From the NCBI GenBank assembly GCA_019925105.1, contig JAHGAU010000023.1, forward strand, positions 806,001 through 870,000: DNA of 64,000 bases, written 5' to 3'. Source of the DNA: Niebla homalea. Taxonomy: Eukaryota; Ascomycota; Lecanoromycetes; Lecanorales; Ramalinaceae. Numbering within the stretch: the stretch's first letter is position 1; each line of letters begins with the position of its first letter. The notes beneath the pieces were generated by a model. The model had not been told where the DNA came from, did no database searches, and saw only the letters and a program-made list of their open reading frames with translations. Positions 26,400 to 37,735 of the stretch are shown here, piece by piece. The translations under genes were made by a program, and so were the position numbers.

Positions 26400-29300
26400 G
26401 CTTACCTTAAATGGCTTAAAAATAAAGCTATAAGGCCATTAATACTATTAATAAGGCTTCAATCGGTATAAAGACGTTCCGGGGGTACTTTAAGGTTAAG
26501 TACTTTACGGAACCCTTTAAAGGGTTAATATAATAAAGGCTTTATTAAGCCGTTAACGACTTATTTATATATTAAGATATATTCTAAATTTACTTAATTA
26601 TTTCTTATAATTTCTTAAAGTTAATATTATTAAATATTTATATATTTAATCCGGGTATAAAATATAGGATTCTTAATAAAAACTATAATACTTTAATTAT
26701 CTCCGTAAATAATAATGGTAAAGAAATTCCCGGCTTAATACGGTTTAATTTTACTTAAAAGCTACTTAAATTATAAGGTTTCTTTAATTATTTATATTTA
26801 TTTTATATATTCCGCTTTATAAATAAAAAAGGTAATTATAGCTTAACGCTTAAATTATTAATTAATTATAATATTTCCGATATTAAATATATAGCCCGTA
26901 ATAGACCTTTAAGTTAAATTTATAATAAAGTTAGAGTCAATATAATTATTAAAAGTTTTTAATTTACCTTAATATATTAATTAAAAAATAATAGTAATAC
27001 GGAAATAACATAAAATTCTTTTTATTAATTTCCAATAATATTTAATAAGATTTAAAGTATATCGGTTAATTATTAAAATAAAATAAACAATATTTAAATA
27101 AATTTTAAATATAACGTATATTAAAGAATTTACGGTTAATTAATATTTCTTCCGGAAAATCAGGTTAACTTTATAGTTTTTAAATATAAACTTTAACTTA
27201 TACTTTAATTTTATAAGGATATATATAAGGGTAATATTTTATTATTTATATTCCTTAACGACTTTTTTTATATAAGTTTTTTAATTAAGTTAAAACGTTT
27301 TATTTTAGCGATTTCTTATAATAATTATACTTAAGTAATAATAAATTAGCCTTAAATTAAATATACGGAATTAATTATTAAGTATTTTCTTTAAATTTAC
27401 GATGTTTTCCTTAAATAAATTAATAATTAAGATATTATTTACGTAAAAAGCTATAATTATTTTATCTTTAAAGTATATAAATACGTAATAATCCGTAAGT
27501 ATCAACTTAAATTTTTATTTCTTTATAAAAGTAAAAAAGTAATAATATTATAATTAAAGGGATTATTTTAATCCATAAAAAGTTTTATTAAATTTATAAT
27601 ATATATCGGTACCCTTCTTTTAACTATAAAGTTACTTTATATAAACTTTTTCCTTAATTAAGCTATAAAGAAAGGCCGTTTTTATATTTATTTACTTTAA
27701 GTCTTAATCGTTAACCGTTATTAATATAAAAAGTACCTTATAACTTATAAACTTAACTATAAAAGCAAAAGTTTTATTATAATTGATACTTTCCCGTTAT
27801 TTATAACCGCGGATTACTTAACGGGCCTTATATTGAATAATTAAATTATTAATACCTTTCTTAAGAGTATAAACTTATTATCCCTTTAAAATAATTATAC
27901 CGGAAATATTATATACTTAAGTATAAGTATTTAGGTATTATTTTTAATATAAAAGCCGTATTTATTTTTTTCCGTTAATTATTAATTTATTTTATAATAA
28001 ATATTTTTTATAACTTTTTAATAGGTTTTTAACTTAAATAATTCCGGCTTATTCTTAAATAATATTAACGTTAAATAATAAATATTTTTTTCTTCGTTTA
28101 AGATAATTATATTAATAAAAATAAATAATAAATTTAAGGATATATTCCGGAACTTTAAATACTTAAGGATTTTAAGCTTAAGGTTACCTTAAAGGATAAT
28201 TTCAATTTCCTCCTGTAATTTATTAAATTATTATTTATTTTAATTATATTAAGTTTAAGGGTAATTTCCTTATTTTTTAACCGGAAATATTTTATTTATA
28301 AATATATTGTTTAAAATATTATCGATAAAAACGTTATTATAGATTTAATTCTTATAATTCTTTTTTAAAATAAGGACTTATTAAGGCTATATATTTTTTT
28401 TTAAACGCTAAATCTTCTCCGTTAAAGTATTTTTATTGGAGTTATTTAACGGAGTAATCTTCCGTTCCTTAATATAAATATTATAGAATCGTTTTATTTT
28501 TTTATTAAAAGTCTATATTTAAGGGTTAAAGACCTAGTATATTTTAATAATTTTATTATTATAACCCAATAAAATAAATAAATCGGCCCTTTTATTTAAA
28601 GAGGTTTAATACTTTATAATTTTAATTTATATTAATAACTTAATTACTCGTAAGTATAATAAGTCTGGTACTTAATTATTTTACGTTTAATATAAGGTAA
28701 TCTTCTTTTCCAGGTTAAACGTAAGTTCTTTTATAATAAAATAATTAATAATTATAATAATTTCCGGTTATAAATTCTTAAGTAAGCTTATATTATGGAT
28801 TATTATACGGGTCCGTTCTTTAATTTCCCGGTTAAATTTTTTATTTAGGGGGTTTTATTTAAGGTTACTTTATACTATTAATTTATAGATAATATTATAA
28901 TCTTTAAAGTAATTTTAAAAGTTTTTTAATATATATTTACCCCCGTTATTTACCCATAAACGCCTGATTTTCCGGTTAATAATTTTGTATTTAATTTAAA
29001 ATTATTTAAATTTACGGGCTATATCCAACTTATAAATTATTAAATAAACTTCTAATATATAAATAAAGTTATCCCGGAAAGTAATAAAATATTTAACTAT
29101 ATTAAAGTTTACCGGCTTAATAAACCCCGTAACGTTTAAGTAAATAAGTTTTAGCGGAATAATCCTTAACTTAAGATATCCCTTATAAGGTTAAAAGGTT
29201 ATCTTATTAAAGGCGCAATATATATATATTACCTTTTTTAATAATTCTTTTTATTCTTTTTATTTAGATTTAAGGAATATCTTTATCGATATTTTAATTA

Positions 29301-32000
29301 ACTTAACGATAAACTAAAGGCCAAAATATCCTATTTTTATATACTAAGTTAATATATCGTTTAATACGTTAAATACCGTTATTATTAACTAGGATAATAC
29401 TTAGAAATCTAATATAAAAAGCTATCTTTACCGGGAGTATATAAATTTACCGGGTTTTTTAATTATTATCCGTTTAACCCGGGAAGTTACTATTTCGATT
29501 CTATTATTTAAAAGCTAAATCTTTAAAAGGAGGTTTACTTTATTATTAAGGGAATAAATAAAGTTTAAAAATTTAATTATTATTTTCTTCCCGTCAATAT
29601 TATAAGTTATTTAAACAGTATTAATGCCGCCCGTATAATTAATTTATATTAAACTTAATCTTAAAAATATTATTTAATAAGGTTAAAGGTCGTTATTAAA
29701 GAATTTTTTTAATAGAAAAAATGTTTATTATAACCGTTATTTAGGATTATTAACTTTTATAAATTAATTAGGTTAACGGATATTATTATATATTTAAGCT
29801 TAATATTTATATTTATTATATTATAGACCTCCTTTGGAACCGATAGATTTATTGGTATAATAATAATAATAGCTTTTTTAGTCTTTGGCTTCTTTAACCT
29901 TTAATATAACGTCTTGGTCCTTTTTTTAAAGTAAAAAATTTACTAATTATTTTCCGGGTATTTATTATTATGGCCTTTTACGGTATAATAATTATACTTC
30001 TGGTTATTATATTTAATAAAGGACTACTTATTATTGGCCTTTAAAGCTATTAAATAGGACTATAAAATAATATTAACGCGGGTTATATTAACCTATAATT
30101 CTTTATTAATAACTCTTAATATAATTTCGTTAAAATTAAAAGAATTTTGGCTTAAGATAATCTGGTTTTAAGTTAAGTTAATATAAAAATATTATTAATC
30201 GTTATTAAAATTAAGTAAGAAAAATTAAATAATTATTAAATTAAAAACCTTATATAACTTATCGATAATTAGCATTTTAATAATATATTTACGGAATTTA
30301 CGGGTAAATTAATTGACCGTTTTATTTAAACCTTTTATTATTATTTTAAACTCCCGGATTAACTTAATATATAAGCTTAAATCTTAAAATTTAAAATAAG
30401 TAATAAAAGTAATCCAGATTTCTTTAATTATATCCAATTTATCTATAAAATAACGTATATTATCCTTATAGCGAGTTTTAATAAATATAATAACCTTAAG
30501 TTTATCCTTAATAATTATAAGTTCATAAAGGTTATTAAGGATTAGTTAATCCTTAATTTATTAATATTATAGTATTTATTAACGTTACTTAATTAATAAC
30601 GGAATTATATTAAAAAAGAAACTCTTAAAGGCCGAGTCTTTAATCTTAAAGGTTATCTTCGGTAAGAAAATAAAAACTTAAAGTCCTTAAATTAATACTT
30701 ATACGTAAAGAAATATTAATTACTTAATTAAATTTAAACTTAAAATTAAAATTAAATAAGAAGTTTAATAAGTTTTTTAATTCCGATAATTTTAATTTTA
30801 ATTAATACTTAATTAACGAGTTATTTAAGGGTAAAGGATATTCCGTATTAAATAACGGGATCTAGTTTTTTACTTTTAAATGAAGCTTAAAGATTAACTT
30901 ATTAAGTAATAATATTAAAGATTCTTTAAATATTTTTAAGTTAAAATTATCGTAAGACTTTAACGTAAATAAAGGTAAATATTCCCTATTTACGTTTTTG
31001 GTTATTTCTTAAGTAATCCTTCGGTTTTCTTTCCGAAGGTTTCTTAAATAAAAACGGAAGAATTTATTTTTAATTTAACGGTAAAAAACAATAAAAGGAT
31101 TTCCATATTAATAGAACGGAATAATAATATACTTAAGGGTTTTAATAATAAAGCTTAAATTCTAAATAAAGTTTAGTTTATCTTAATTAATAATAAACTG
31201 AAACTTCGCGGATATTTAAATTATCTTTATATCCCTTTAAAATTACTTATCCTTTTTACGCTTAATATAGTATGGAAAGCTAACTTGTATAATTAATTAC
31301 CGTTTTTTACTTTAAGGGCTATAATTTCTATTTATAATTATTTTACCTTTAATTTTTTAAACGTTAATTAAATTAAATAACCTTCCGGGTTAATTAAAAT
31401 ATAAAGGATTTAATAGTTAATTCTTAGTTTCTTTTTTTAAAATACGGAATTTTAATTTAAGTAAATAAATTTCCTTCCTTTTAAATTTAATTTTTAAAGA
31501 TAATCTTAATTAAATAATTTTAAGGGTAAAACTGAATCATATCTTTATTATATAATTAAAGTTACCGTCTTAAAAATAAGAGTTTATCTTAAAAATAAGA
31601 TTTTTCATTATAAAAAGTAAAAGTTTAAAGTTTTTTTAACTTTATAACGTTCCGTAATCCTTATAAAAGGTTTTAATTAAATAATCTTAGTAGCGGAATA
31701 AAATTAAAAAATCCTTTAAGTTATAAAAAGAGTTTAAATCGGGTAAAGATTTCTTATTATAATTATAAAATTTAAGGGTTTAAACTTTAAAAAATTTAAT
31801 TAAGGTTGAAATTTCTTAATTAAAACCCCTATTAAAGCTCCGCTTAACGCTTTATATTATAAAGTTAAAGCCCTTATATATAGCCAGTTTCTGGCGTATA
31901 AATACCGGTATATAGCTAACTTATAAAGCTAAAAAATAAGCATTTATACTTTTTAATTAATAAATACGTATACCTTAACAATAATAAGGTTAAAATATTT
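26400..32000 (-). pseudogene. Copia A1 gag-pol, degraded
   Basis: Integrase: minus-strand RRLWVNNGGKYILKNF at about 28985-28925 corresponds to the Copia box with R-x-D-N-G-G-E-Y (D to N, E to K by RIP). Reverse transcriptase: KTFYGLK*S near 27580 matches the ALYGLKQSPR box with Q as a stop. YVNNILII at 27445-27434 is the YVDD catalytic box with both Asp as Asn, followed by NLKKIL. A basic stretch with KGHNNKYPE near 29.95 kb may be the gag zinc-knuckle area. RNase H should cover about 26.4-27 kb. Many TAA codons stand for CAA. No product is possible. Confidence 0.82.
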
Positions 32001-32204
32001 TATCCTTATAGAATTTTAGATTATTAAGTTATTAACTAACTTTATAGCTTAAAAATCGTAATTTAATAATATTCTTAAGTAGAATACTTTTATCTTTTAA
32101 GTATATTTTATACGGTAAAATTTTTATATTATAATTATAAAATTGAATAAAGAAAAGGTATCCCTATAAGGCATCGCTATCGCGAGGCCGGGTTTATAAC
32201 CTTT

Positions 32205-32343
32205 TGAAATATAAAGTATAAGTTACTTGATTATTCTCTATATATAAAAGTGCGACTAAGTACTCCTGAATCCCGGCTACCCTAATTGGGTTTAGCTTCT
32301 AATCTACCCGAGTGCCGGGTAACTGATGTGAGTACTTTTAACA
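32205..32343 (-). repeat. 5' LTR of Copia A1 (right)
   Basis: 139 bp. The outer 80 bp are nearly unmutated (ACTGATGTGAGTACTTTTAACA end on the + strand) and the inner third is RIP-mutated. The outer end adjoins element B sequence ATTTAATCCC. Confidence 0.92.
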
Positions 32344-32504
32344 ATTTAATCCCTTTATTACCGGAGTTTTTAACTAGATATTTTACTGTTATGCCTTTAT
32401 TTACTAGAACTATATTAATAGCTTTAACTGGCTTAATTATATTATCCTCGATACTGTTATATTCATCAGCTCTTAAATTAATTAAATTATTTTTAATACC
32501 TTAA

Positions 32505-33071
32505 ACCCTACCTATAAGATCCAGAACTTTAACTACCTTATTAATAAGCTTCTCACCGAAACCTTACCTTATTATATACGACCTCTATATGAAATTTATA
32601 CCTCTTAAATCTCTTATTAAATTATTACCCTCCGCCAAAGTATTACTATTACGGGTATTACCTACCATAACACTTAAAGACCTCTACCGCAAATTTGCTC
32701 CATCTTCGCCTTAAATTAAACAGAAGAAAGAGCCCTTAACTAACATATTTATATATATAATAAATAAGTATAAAAACATTATTAAGGATAATAACGAAAA
32801 ACTCCGTAAGGTTATAAAGGATATTACGCGAAAAGTTCAAAAGATCGTAAACCGAATACGTATCCCTTCATTAAAAGTATATATAAATCAGCTGGATAAT
32901 AACTGAAACCTTATTATACTTATAAGGATTACCTATAGCCGTTAATATATTTACTTTATACGGCTTATAGTTAAGTAAGACCTAACTCGGTTAATCCATG
33001 GATATCACGGATTTAAGCGATTTAGCTTTCATAAAATACTCAAATCCACGACTATTTCCCGGGTAAGATAG
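32505..33071 (+). pseudogene. Orphan frame of element B, unknown function
   Basis: A single + frame runs about 189 codons with only four internal stops: TAA 32712, TGA 32904, TAA 32943 and TAA 32976. All are explicable by RIP of CAA, TGG or CAG. Upstream the same frame extends towards the A1 junction at 32344 past one TAA at 32502. The product would be basic and lysine/isoleucine-rich (for example IINKYKNIIKDNNEKLRKVI, a likely amphipathic or coiled segment). I recognise no zinc knuckle, protease or pol motif and no known family. It may be a gag-like protein or captured sequence. Codon make-up is much less AT-skewed than the neighbours. Confidence 0.5.
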
Positions 33072-33281
33072 CGATAACTGCCTGGCTTACGGTTTTTCGA
33101 TTTTTTAACTTTCCTCCAATAATTAGCCTTAATATTCAATTATTACCATTTCCTTTTACTTCCTTAATATGCTCGGCGCTAAATATACTTAATCCCTGGC
33201 CCCGGAGCCGCTTTTTATAATAAGGGTTTCTACCTTACCGTCGCAACGAAGGCATTACGGTCTTTCTTTTTATAATATATT

Positions 33282-33443
33282 TATTATGTATAATATACGT
33301 ATATTAAGAGCTTATCGGGCACTAACACCAAAAGGGTATAATGGCTTGGCGCGCACACTTATATTGCGCACCTTCATAGCTAGGTAAACATAAATCATAC
33401 ATATTACACCCACATTTTACCTCAGTACTCTTAGTACCTGACA
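33282..33443 (+). repeat. Right LTR of element B
   Basis: 162 bp ending CTGACA at 33443. Differences from the left LTR are mostly C/T and G/A transitions. The first 25 bp are more mutated than in the left copy, the end less so. Confidence 0.92.
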
Positions 33444-36400
33444 GTTATTTAATTCTTAAAATTATACTTTTTATAGTAAATAAATAATTTTTATTATTTT
33501 TTATTTTTTATTTAATTTTTTTGATTTTATATTATTTTAATATATAACTTTTTTCTTTTTATTATTAACTTCTTTAAATTATCGGTTATTTTTTGAATAT
33601 ATATAATTATCCGTTTTTGTTATTATAAAGGTTATTAATTTAATTAATATCGTTTTTTCTTTATATATTATATATTCTTTATACCGTTTAATATTATTTT
33701 ACGTAATTAATAATAATAACTTAAAATATTATATTATTTCTTTATTTATTTTATTAAATATTAAATTTATAAATTTAATTGTTTTCCGCTTTTACCTGGT
33801 AAGTTATTATTAATATGAAAATAAGGCTTATTTCTAATTTCAAATTATTAATTAAATTATTTATTATATTTTCTTTAATTTTTTTATCGTTTTTTTAATA
33901 TTTCCGAGTTTATTATCTCTTAAGTATTTCAGTTATTATTTTATTCCTTCCGATTCTTTTAAATTTTTATTTAATTATTTTTGTTTACTTCTTATTTAAT
34001 TTACTTTTTTTTTATCCCGTTTTACCGCTTTAATTTATATTTAATTTTCTTTTATTTATTCCGATTATTTTTTATATACTTTTTCTTTTTTTAAGTATAT
34101 AAATATACTTTCCTGTTCTTATTGATTAATCGTTAAACTATATATCCTTAAAGTTAACTTTATTTTTGGATTTCTTTCTTTCTTATAGTTTATTAATTTC
34201 AATTATTCTTTTTATTTTTTAATTTAATTTTTAATTTTTAATTTTTTTTTATTATTTTTATATTTAAATAAATTTAACTTAATTTCTTCCTTTAATATTA
34301 TTACGTTCTTATAATATAATTTCTTATATATTAACTTTTAACGTATTTTACTTAATAAACGTATTTAAAATTTAAGTAATTGAATATTTTCTTTATAAGT
34401 AATATACTTAATTTTTAATATTTTTATTTAAATTTTAAAGTCAATTATAATTAACTTTAGTTATAAAAGTCTTAATAAAATATTATAATTTAAATTATTT
34501 TTTAATATTATAAATATTTATATAAATTTAATTATTCTTATAACTAAAATATTAAATATAACTTATATATAAAGTAATATATAATCTCCGTTTATTATTA
34601 ATATATTTAAGTAATTAACTTTAAGCAATTTTAAAGGCCTTTTTTTTTATCTATAATTGTTTTATTATACTTAAATTAATTATAATAATATCCGACTTTT
34701 AATTAACTTATATATTTAATAACCTTATTTATTTATTCCGGCTAATAAATAATTATTAGCTTTATAAAGTATATTTACTTATTTTAACTTTAAAATTTTA
34801 TCTTAAATTTATAATTACGATATTATTAATTTTAAGTTATTCATTTTAAATTCTTTCTTATATTTTTTCCCCGTTATTTTTAAGAATTTCCTTAATAATT
34901 ATAATCTTTCTATAACGTATATAGTTAAAATTTAATATATTCTTTATAAATTAATTTTTATTTTTTTTAAAATATAATAAGAATTATATTAAATATATTA
35001 TAGAAAGTATAATATTATTAAATAATAAGATCCGTTTAACGTTTAATATTTACTTTTTTAATAATTTATTAATTTATTAAAGTTCTTTCTTTTTCCCGGT
35101 TTTCGTTTTTTTATTAATTTCCTTTTTATTTATTCCTTAGTTTATATAAGCTTAACTCCTTCTTTTAAATCATTATCTTTAATTTATCGTTATTTTACGT
35201 CTATATTTACCATTATATTTATTTCGTAATTAACGTTTTTATTAAAGGGGTATCCTTCTTTTATAATAATAACTTTATCATTAAAGTCGTTAACTACTCT
35301 TTTATTATTAACCTTATTAAGGACCTTTTTTTTTTCTTATATAGTTGGGGTGATAATTATTACGTTTATTAATACGTTTAATTAACTATTAAGCGGTATA
35401 ATTATAAATAATAATAGTAATCGGTAATCCGTATTATAATATTTATTTTTATAATCTTAATCCTTTTCTTATAGATATTTTTTTTATTAAAGTTTATATT
35501 ATTTTTATTATATTTTTATTTATAGCTTATATACTTTTCCGTTAAGAATATATTATAGTATTTATAATAAATAAAATATAATTTTATATTGAATAATTTA
35601 AAGCTATTAATATATAGATTTTTAAATTTAACTGGATTAAATAATCTTAAAGTAAATTAATTATTTCTTTTAATATCTTAATTAATATATAAATTCTATT
35701 AATAATTTTATGGTTTTTAATTTATATATTCCGCTTAATTATTAATATTTTATTAAAATAAATTTTAAGGTCGGTTTTAATACTTAAATTAATAAGGTAA
35801 AATTATTTATAATAATTATATAAATATTATTTATATTATTAAAATATTTTAAAGCCTTTTATTTATACGATTTTAAGGGTATTTAATTTATTATATTCCT
35901 TTTATTTATAGTATTTAAATGATTCTATTGTAATTAACGTATATTAAATTTACTTTTAACGTAAATTCTTAAAGGTTTTTATTTATATAACTTAATTAAT
36001 TTATAAATATTTAAGCTTTATAATTTACTTTTTTTTTATCTTTTTTTTTCTTAAGCTTCGGTTTTTTTCCCCCCCGTAATCCGTTTTATTTGAAGGTATA
36101 CTTTGTAAAAACTAAACTTTTTATATACGTCCTCTATTAAATATTTATAAAGCTTTATATTTATTAAATTATTTTTAAAACGATTAATTATATCTTTTAA
36201 TATATATTTTATTATTTTATTTATTATATTCTCCGGTCTTTTAAATTTAATCTTCTTTCCGTTTAAATTATATATAATATAAAATATACGTTTATAATGA
36301 TTAAAAATAAAATTAATTCCTTATAATAGTACTTTAATATTATTTATTATTTATTCCGTAAAATTGTTAAGATTTAATTTTAAGAACTTTTAATTTAATA

Positions 36401-37094
36401 ATTTTTAAAAGTTTTTTATATTTTCTTTTATAACGTTATTTATCGTTTTATCCATAAGTAAAACTTTAATTTTTAATTATTTCATTTAATATATTACGTT
36501 TTTTTAAGTTTTATATTTATTACGTTTATTTATTAATTAAGGAAGTATTTTTCCCGATTTTTTTTTATACGTTATAAATTTATCTTTATATATTATTTAA
36601 CCTATTTTTTATTTATTTAATTTTTTAGTCTATAAAAAAATCTTTAATCCCGGATTATATTATAATTCTTGATTATAAAGTCTCCGATGATTTTAAGGTA
36701 AAAGTTAAAATTATTAATAATATTATAGAGTTTTCTTTTATATTTAATTCTATTATTATTATTAAGGAAAATACTTAAAATTATTTTAGTATTTTTTTTA
36801 CTTTATATATATTTATTAATTCCCCGTTAAATTTAAGGGATTAAAAGATTTTTAATAATACTTCGTTATTCCTTAAAGAAAAGTTAATCAGGTTTATTAT
36901 TAAGTAATTTTCGATAATATTTATAATTATTAATAAATATAAAATAACCCCGTAATTTATATGAATTTATCCTAATCTTTTTTATCCTTCGTTTAATATA
37001 AAATAAGGGGGTATAGGTTTTTTTAATAAAGGAAATAAAATAATAATAAGTGGAATAATAATATTATACTTAATTTTTTAATTAATATTATTAG
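33444..37094 (-). mobile_element. Gypsy-like element E, copy 2, 5' portion
   Basis: The reverse complement matches E copy 1: 33945-34473 to 17452-17976, and 34482-37094 to 1530-4142. It carries the uninterrupted hAT target AATAAAAT at 34474-34481. The part 33444-33944 has no counterpart in copy 1, because copy 1 ends there. The element continues left of B at 25462. Degraded gag-like, lysine-rich minus-strand frames occupy it and no long ORF is left. It stops at the GC-richer block at 37097. Confidence 0.72.
34474..34481. other. Empty target site of the hAT insertion
   Basis: AATAAAAT lies in a segment that aligns continuously across both hAT flanks of E copy 1, so this copy never received the transposon. 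Confidence 0.88.
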
Positions 37095-37096
37095 AG

Positions 37097-37735
37097 TGCA
37101 AGCCCCTCTGGGGTGGTTGGAAGGCAAAGGGTGTATTGCGTATAACTAAAGATACTAAAGTACAGAGGTATAAAAGTGAAGGGGCCGAAGGCCTTAATAT
37201 ACCCAGTTAATAACACTCCTGGGTGCCGGATTAACCCCGGGCTTGGCCCGGGATAGGCCCGGTAAGGCCTACTCCTAAGTTATTAATACCCTTAAACCCT
37301 GATATTACCCCCCCCCCTAAGAAAAGCTCGCCCTTAAGCCTATAAGTACGTTAAAAAGGAAAAATTTTAAACTTAAAACCACCCTTTTTACCTATTACTT
37401 ATAAGCCGGGTAATTAAAATAAGGTCTATATACCACTTAGCTTACCCGTCACTGGTTAACCGGGTAAGTAATATGAGAATATTACTTAGGTTACCCGTCA
37501 CTGGTTAGCCGGGTAAGTAATATAAGAATTATAGGGGTAGTATCGTAACGGTAGCCGGGTAACTAGTATAAGCATATGGGGGTAAGATCGTGGCGGTGGC
37601 CCTTATAGGCCCTGAAACGCGATTTCGTCCGGGGGGTTCCGGGGTAAATATCGTTTTTTGTGATTTACCCCCCTTTTAAAATATTTTTTCAATTTTATTA
37701 CCTTATATACCAAATTTATACCAATAAAGAGGCGT
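37097..37735 (-). repeat. GC-rich low-RIP block: probable LTR/3' UTR of Gypsy D
   Basis: The block begins TGCAAGCCCC and runs through several GC-rich palindromic words (CCCCGGGCTTGGCCCGGG near 37230) and a C9-10 run near 37307. It ends in the module shared with Copia A (37619-37732). It lies downstream of the D chromodomain on the minus strand, where the 3' UTR and 3' LTR belong, but no second LTR exists in the window to set its borders. The word CCGGGTAACTAGTATAAG near 37554 also occurs in the A LTR, so the block may instead be a remnant of an A-like element. Confidence 0.5.
37436..37533. repeat. 49-bp tandem repeat with hairpins
   Basis: Two head-to-tail units (37436-37484, 37485-37533) differ at a few positions. 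Each holds a perfect inverted repeat, CTTACCCG/CGGGTAAG in unit 1 and its near equivalent in unit 2, around a 12-nt loop. A third, degenerate stem half (GCCGGGTAACTAG) follows near 37552. Confidence 0.85.

Larger units (their letters stand above)
25729..32343 (-). mobile_element. Ty1/Copia element A1
   Basis: A 6.6-kb minus-strand LTR retrotransposon lies inside element B. LTRs of 139 bp (25729-25867, 32205-32343) read TGTTAAAAGT to CATTTCA on the coding strand. Domain order on the minus strand is gag region (about 30-32 kb), integrase (about 28.9-29.1 kb), then reverse transcriptase (about 27.4-27.7 kb). Integrase before RT marks Copia, not Gypsy. A polypurine tract GAAGGGGAG adjoins the 3' LTR (25868-25877). 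The coding part is heavily RIP-mutated but the LTRs and 3' UTR much less so. A2 is a second copy. Confidence 0.9.
25463..33443 (+). mobile_element. Short LTR element B, interrupted by Copia A1
   Basis: Direct repeats of 162 bp at 25463-25624 and 33282-33443 begin TGTTATGTGCA and end CTGACA. Flanks are TTTAT and GTTAT, a 4/5 TSD match. Removing A1 leaves about 1.37 kb: LTR, 104 bp, about 938 bp, LTR. That is far too small for gag-pol, so B is a non-autonomous element (TRIM/LARD-like) carrying one short frame. A primer-binding-site-like sequence follows the left LTR after 2 nt, which sets the + orientation. The interior right of A1 is nearly free of RIP. B sits in E copy 2. Confidence 0.85.

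Noticed and set aside
32286..32504. 72-codon plus-strand open frame starting TTG
   Set aside because: Begins inside the A1 LTR and crosses the A1/B junction at 32343, so it cannot be an original gene. Only its part beyond 32344 belongs to the B frame, which I annotate from 32505.
37307..37318. C-run as a telomere or homopolymer landmark
   Set aside because: A single run of C with no repeated telomere unit nearby; an ordinary feature of the GC-rich LTR/3' UTR block.
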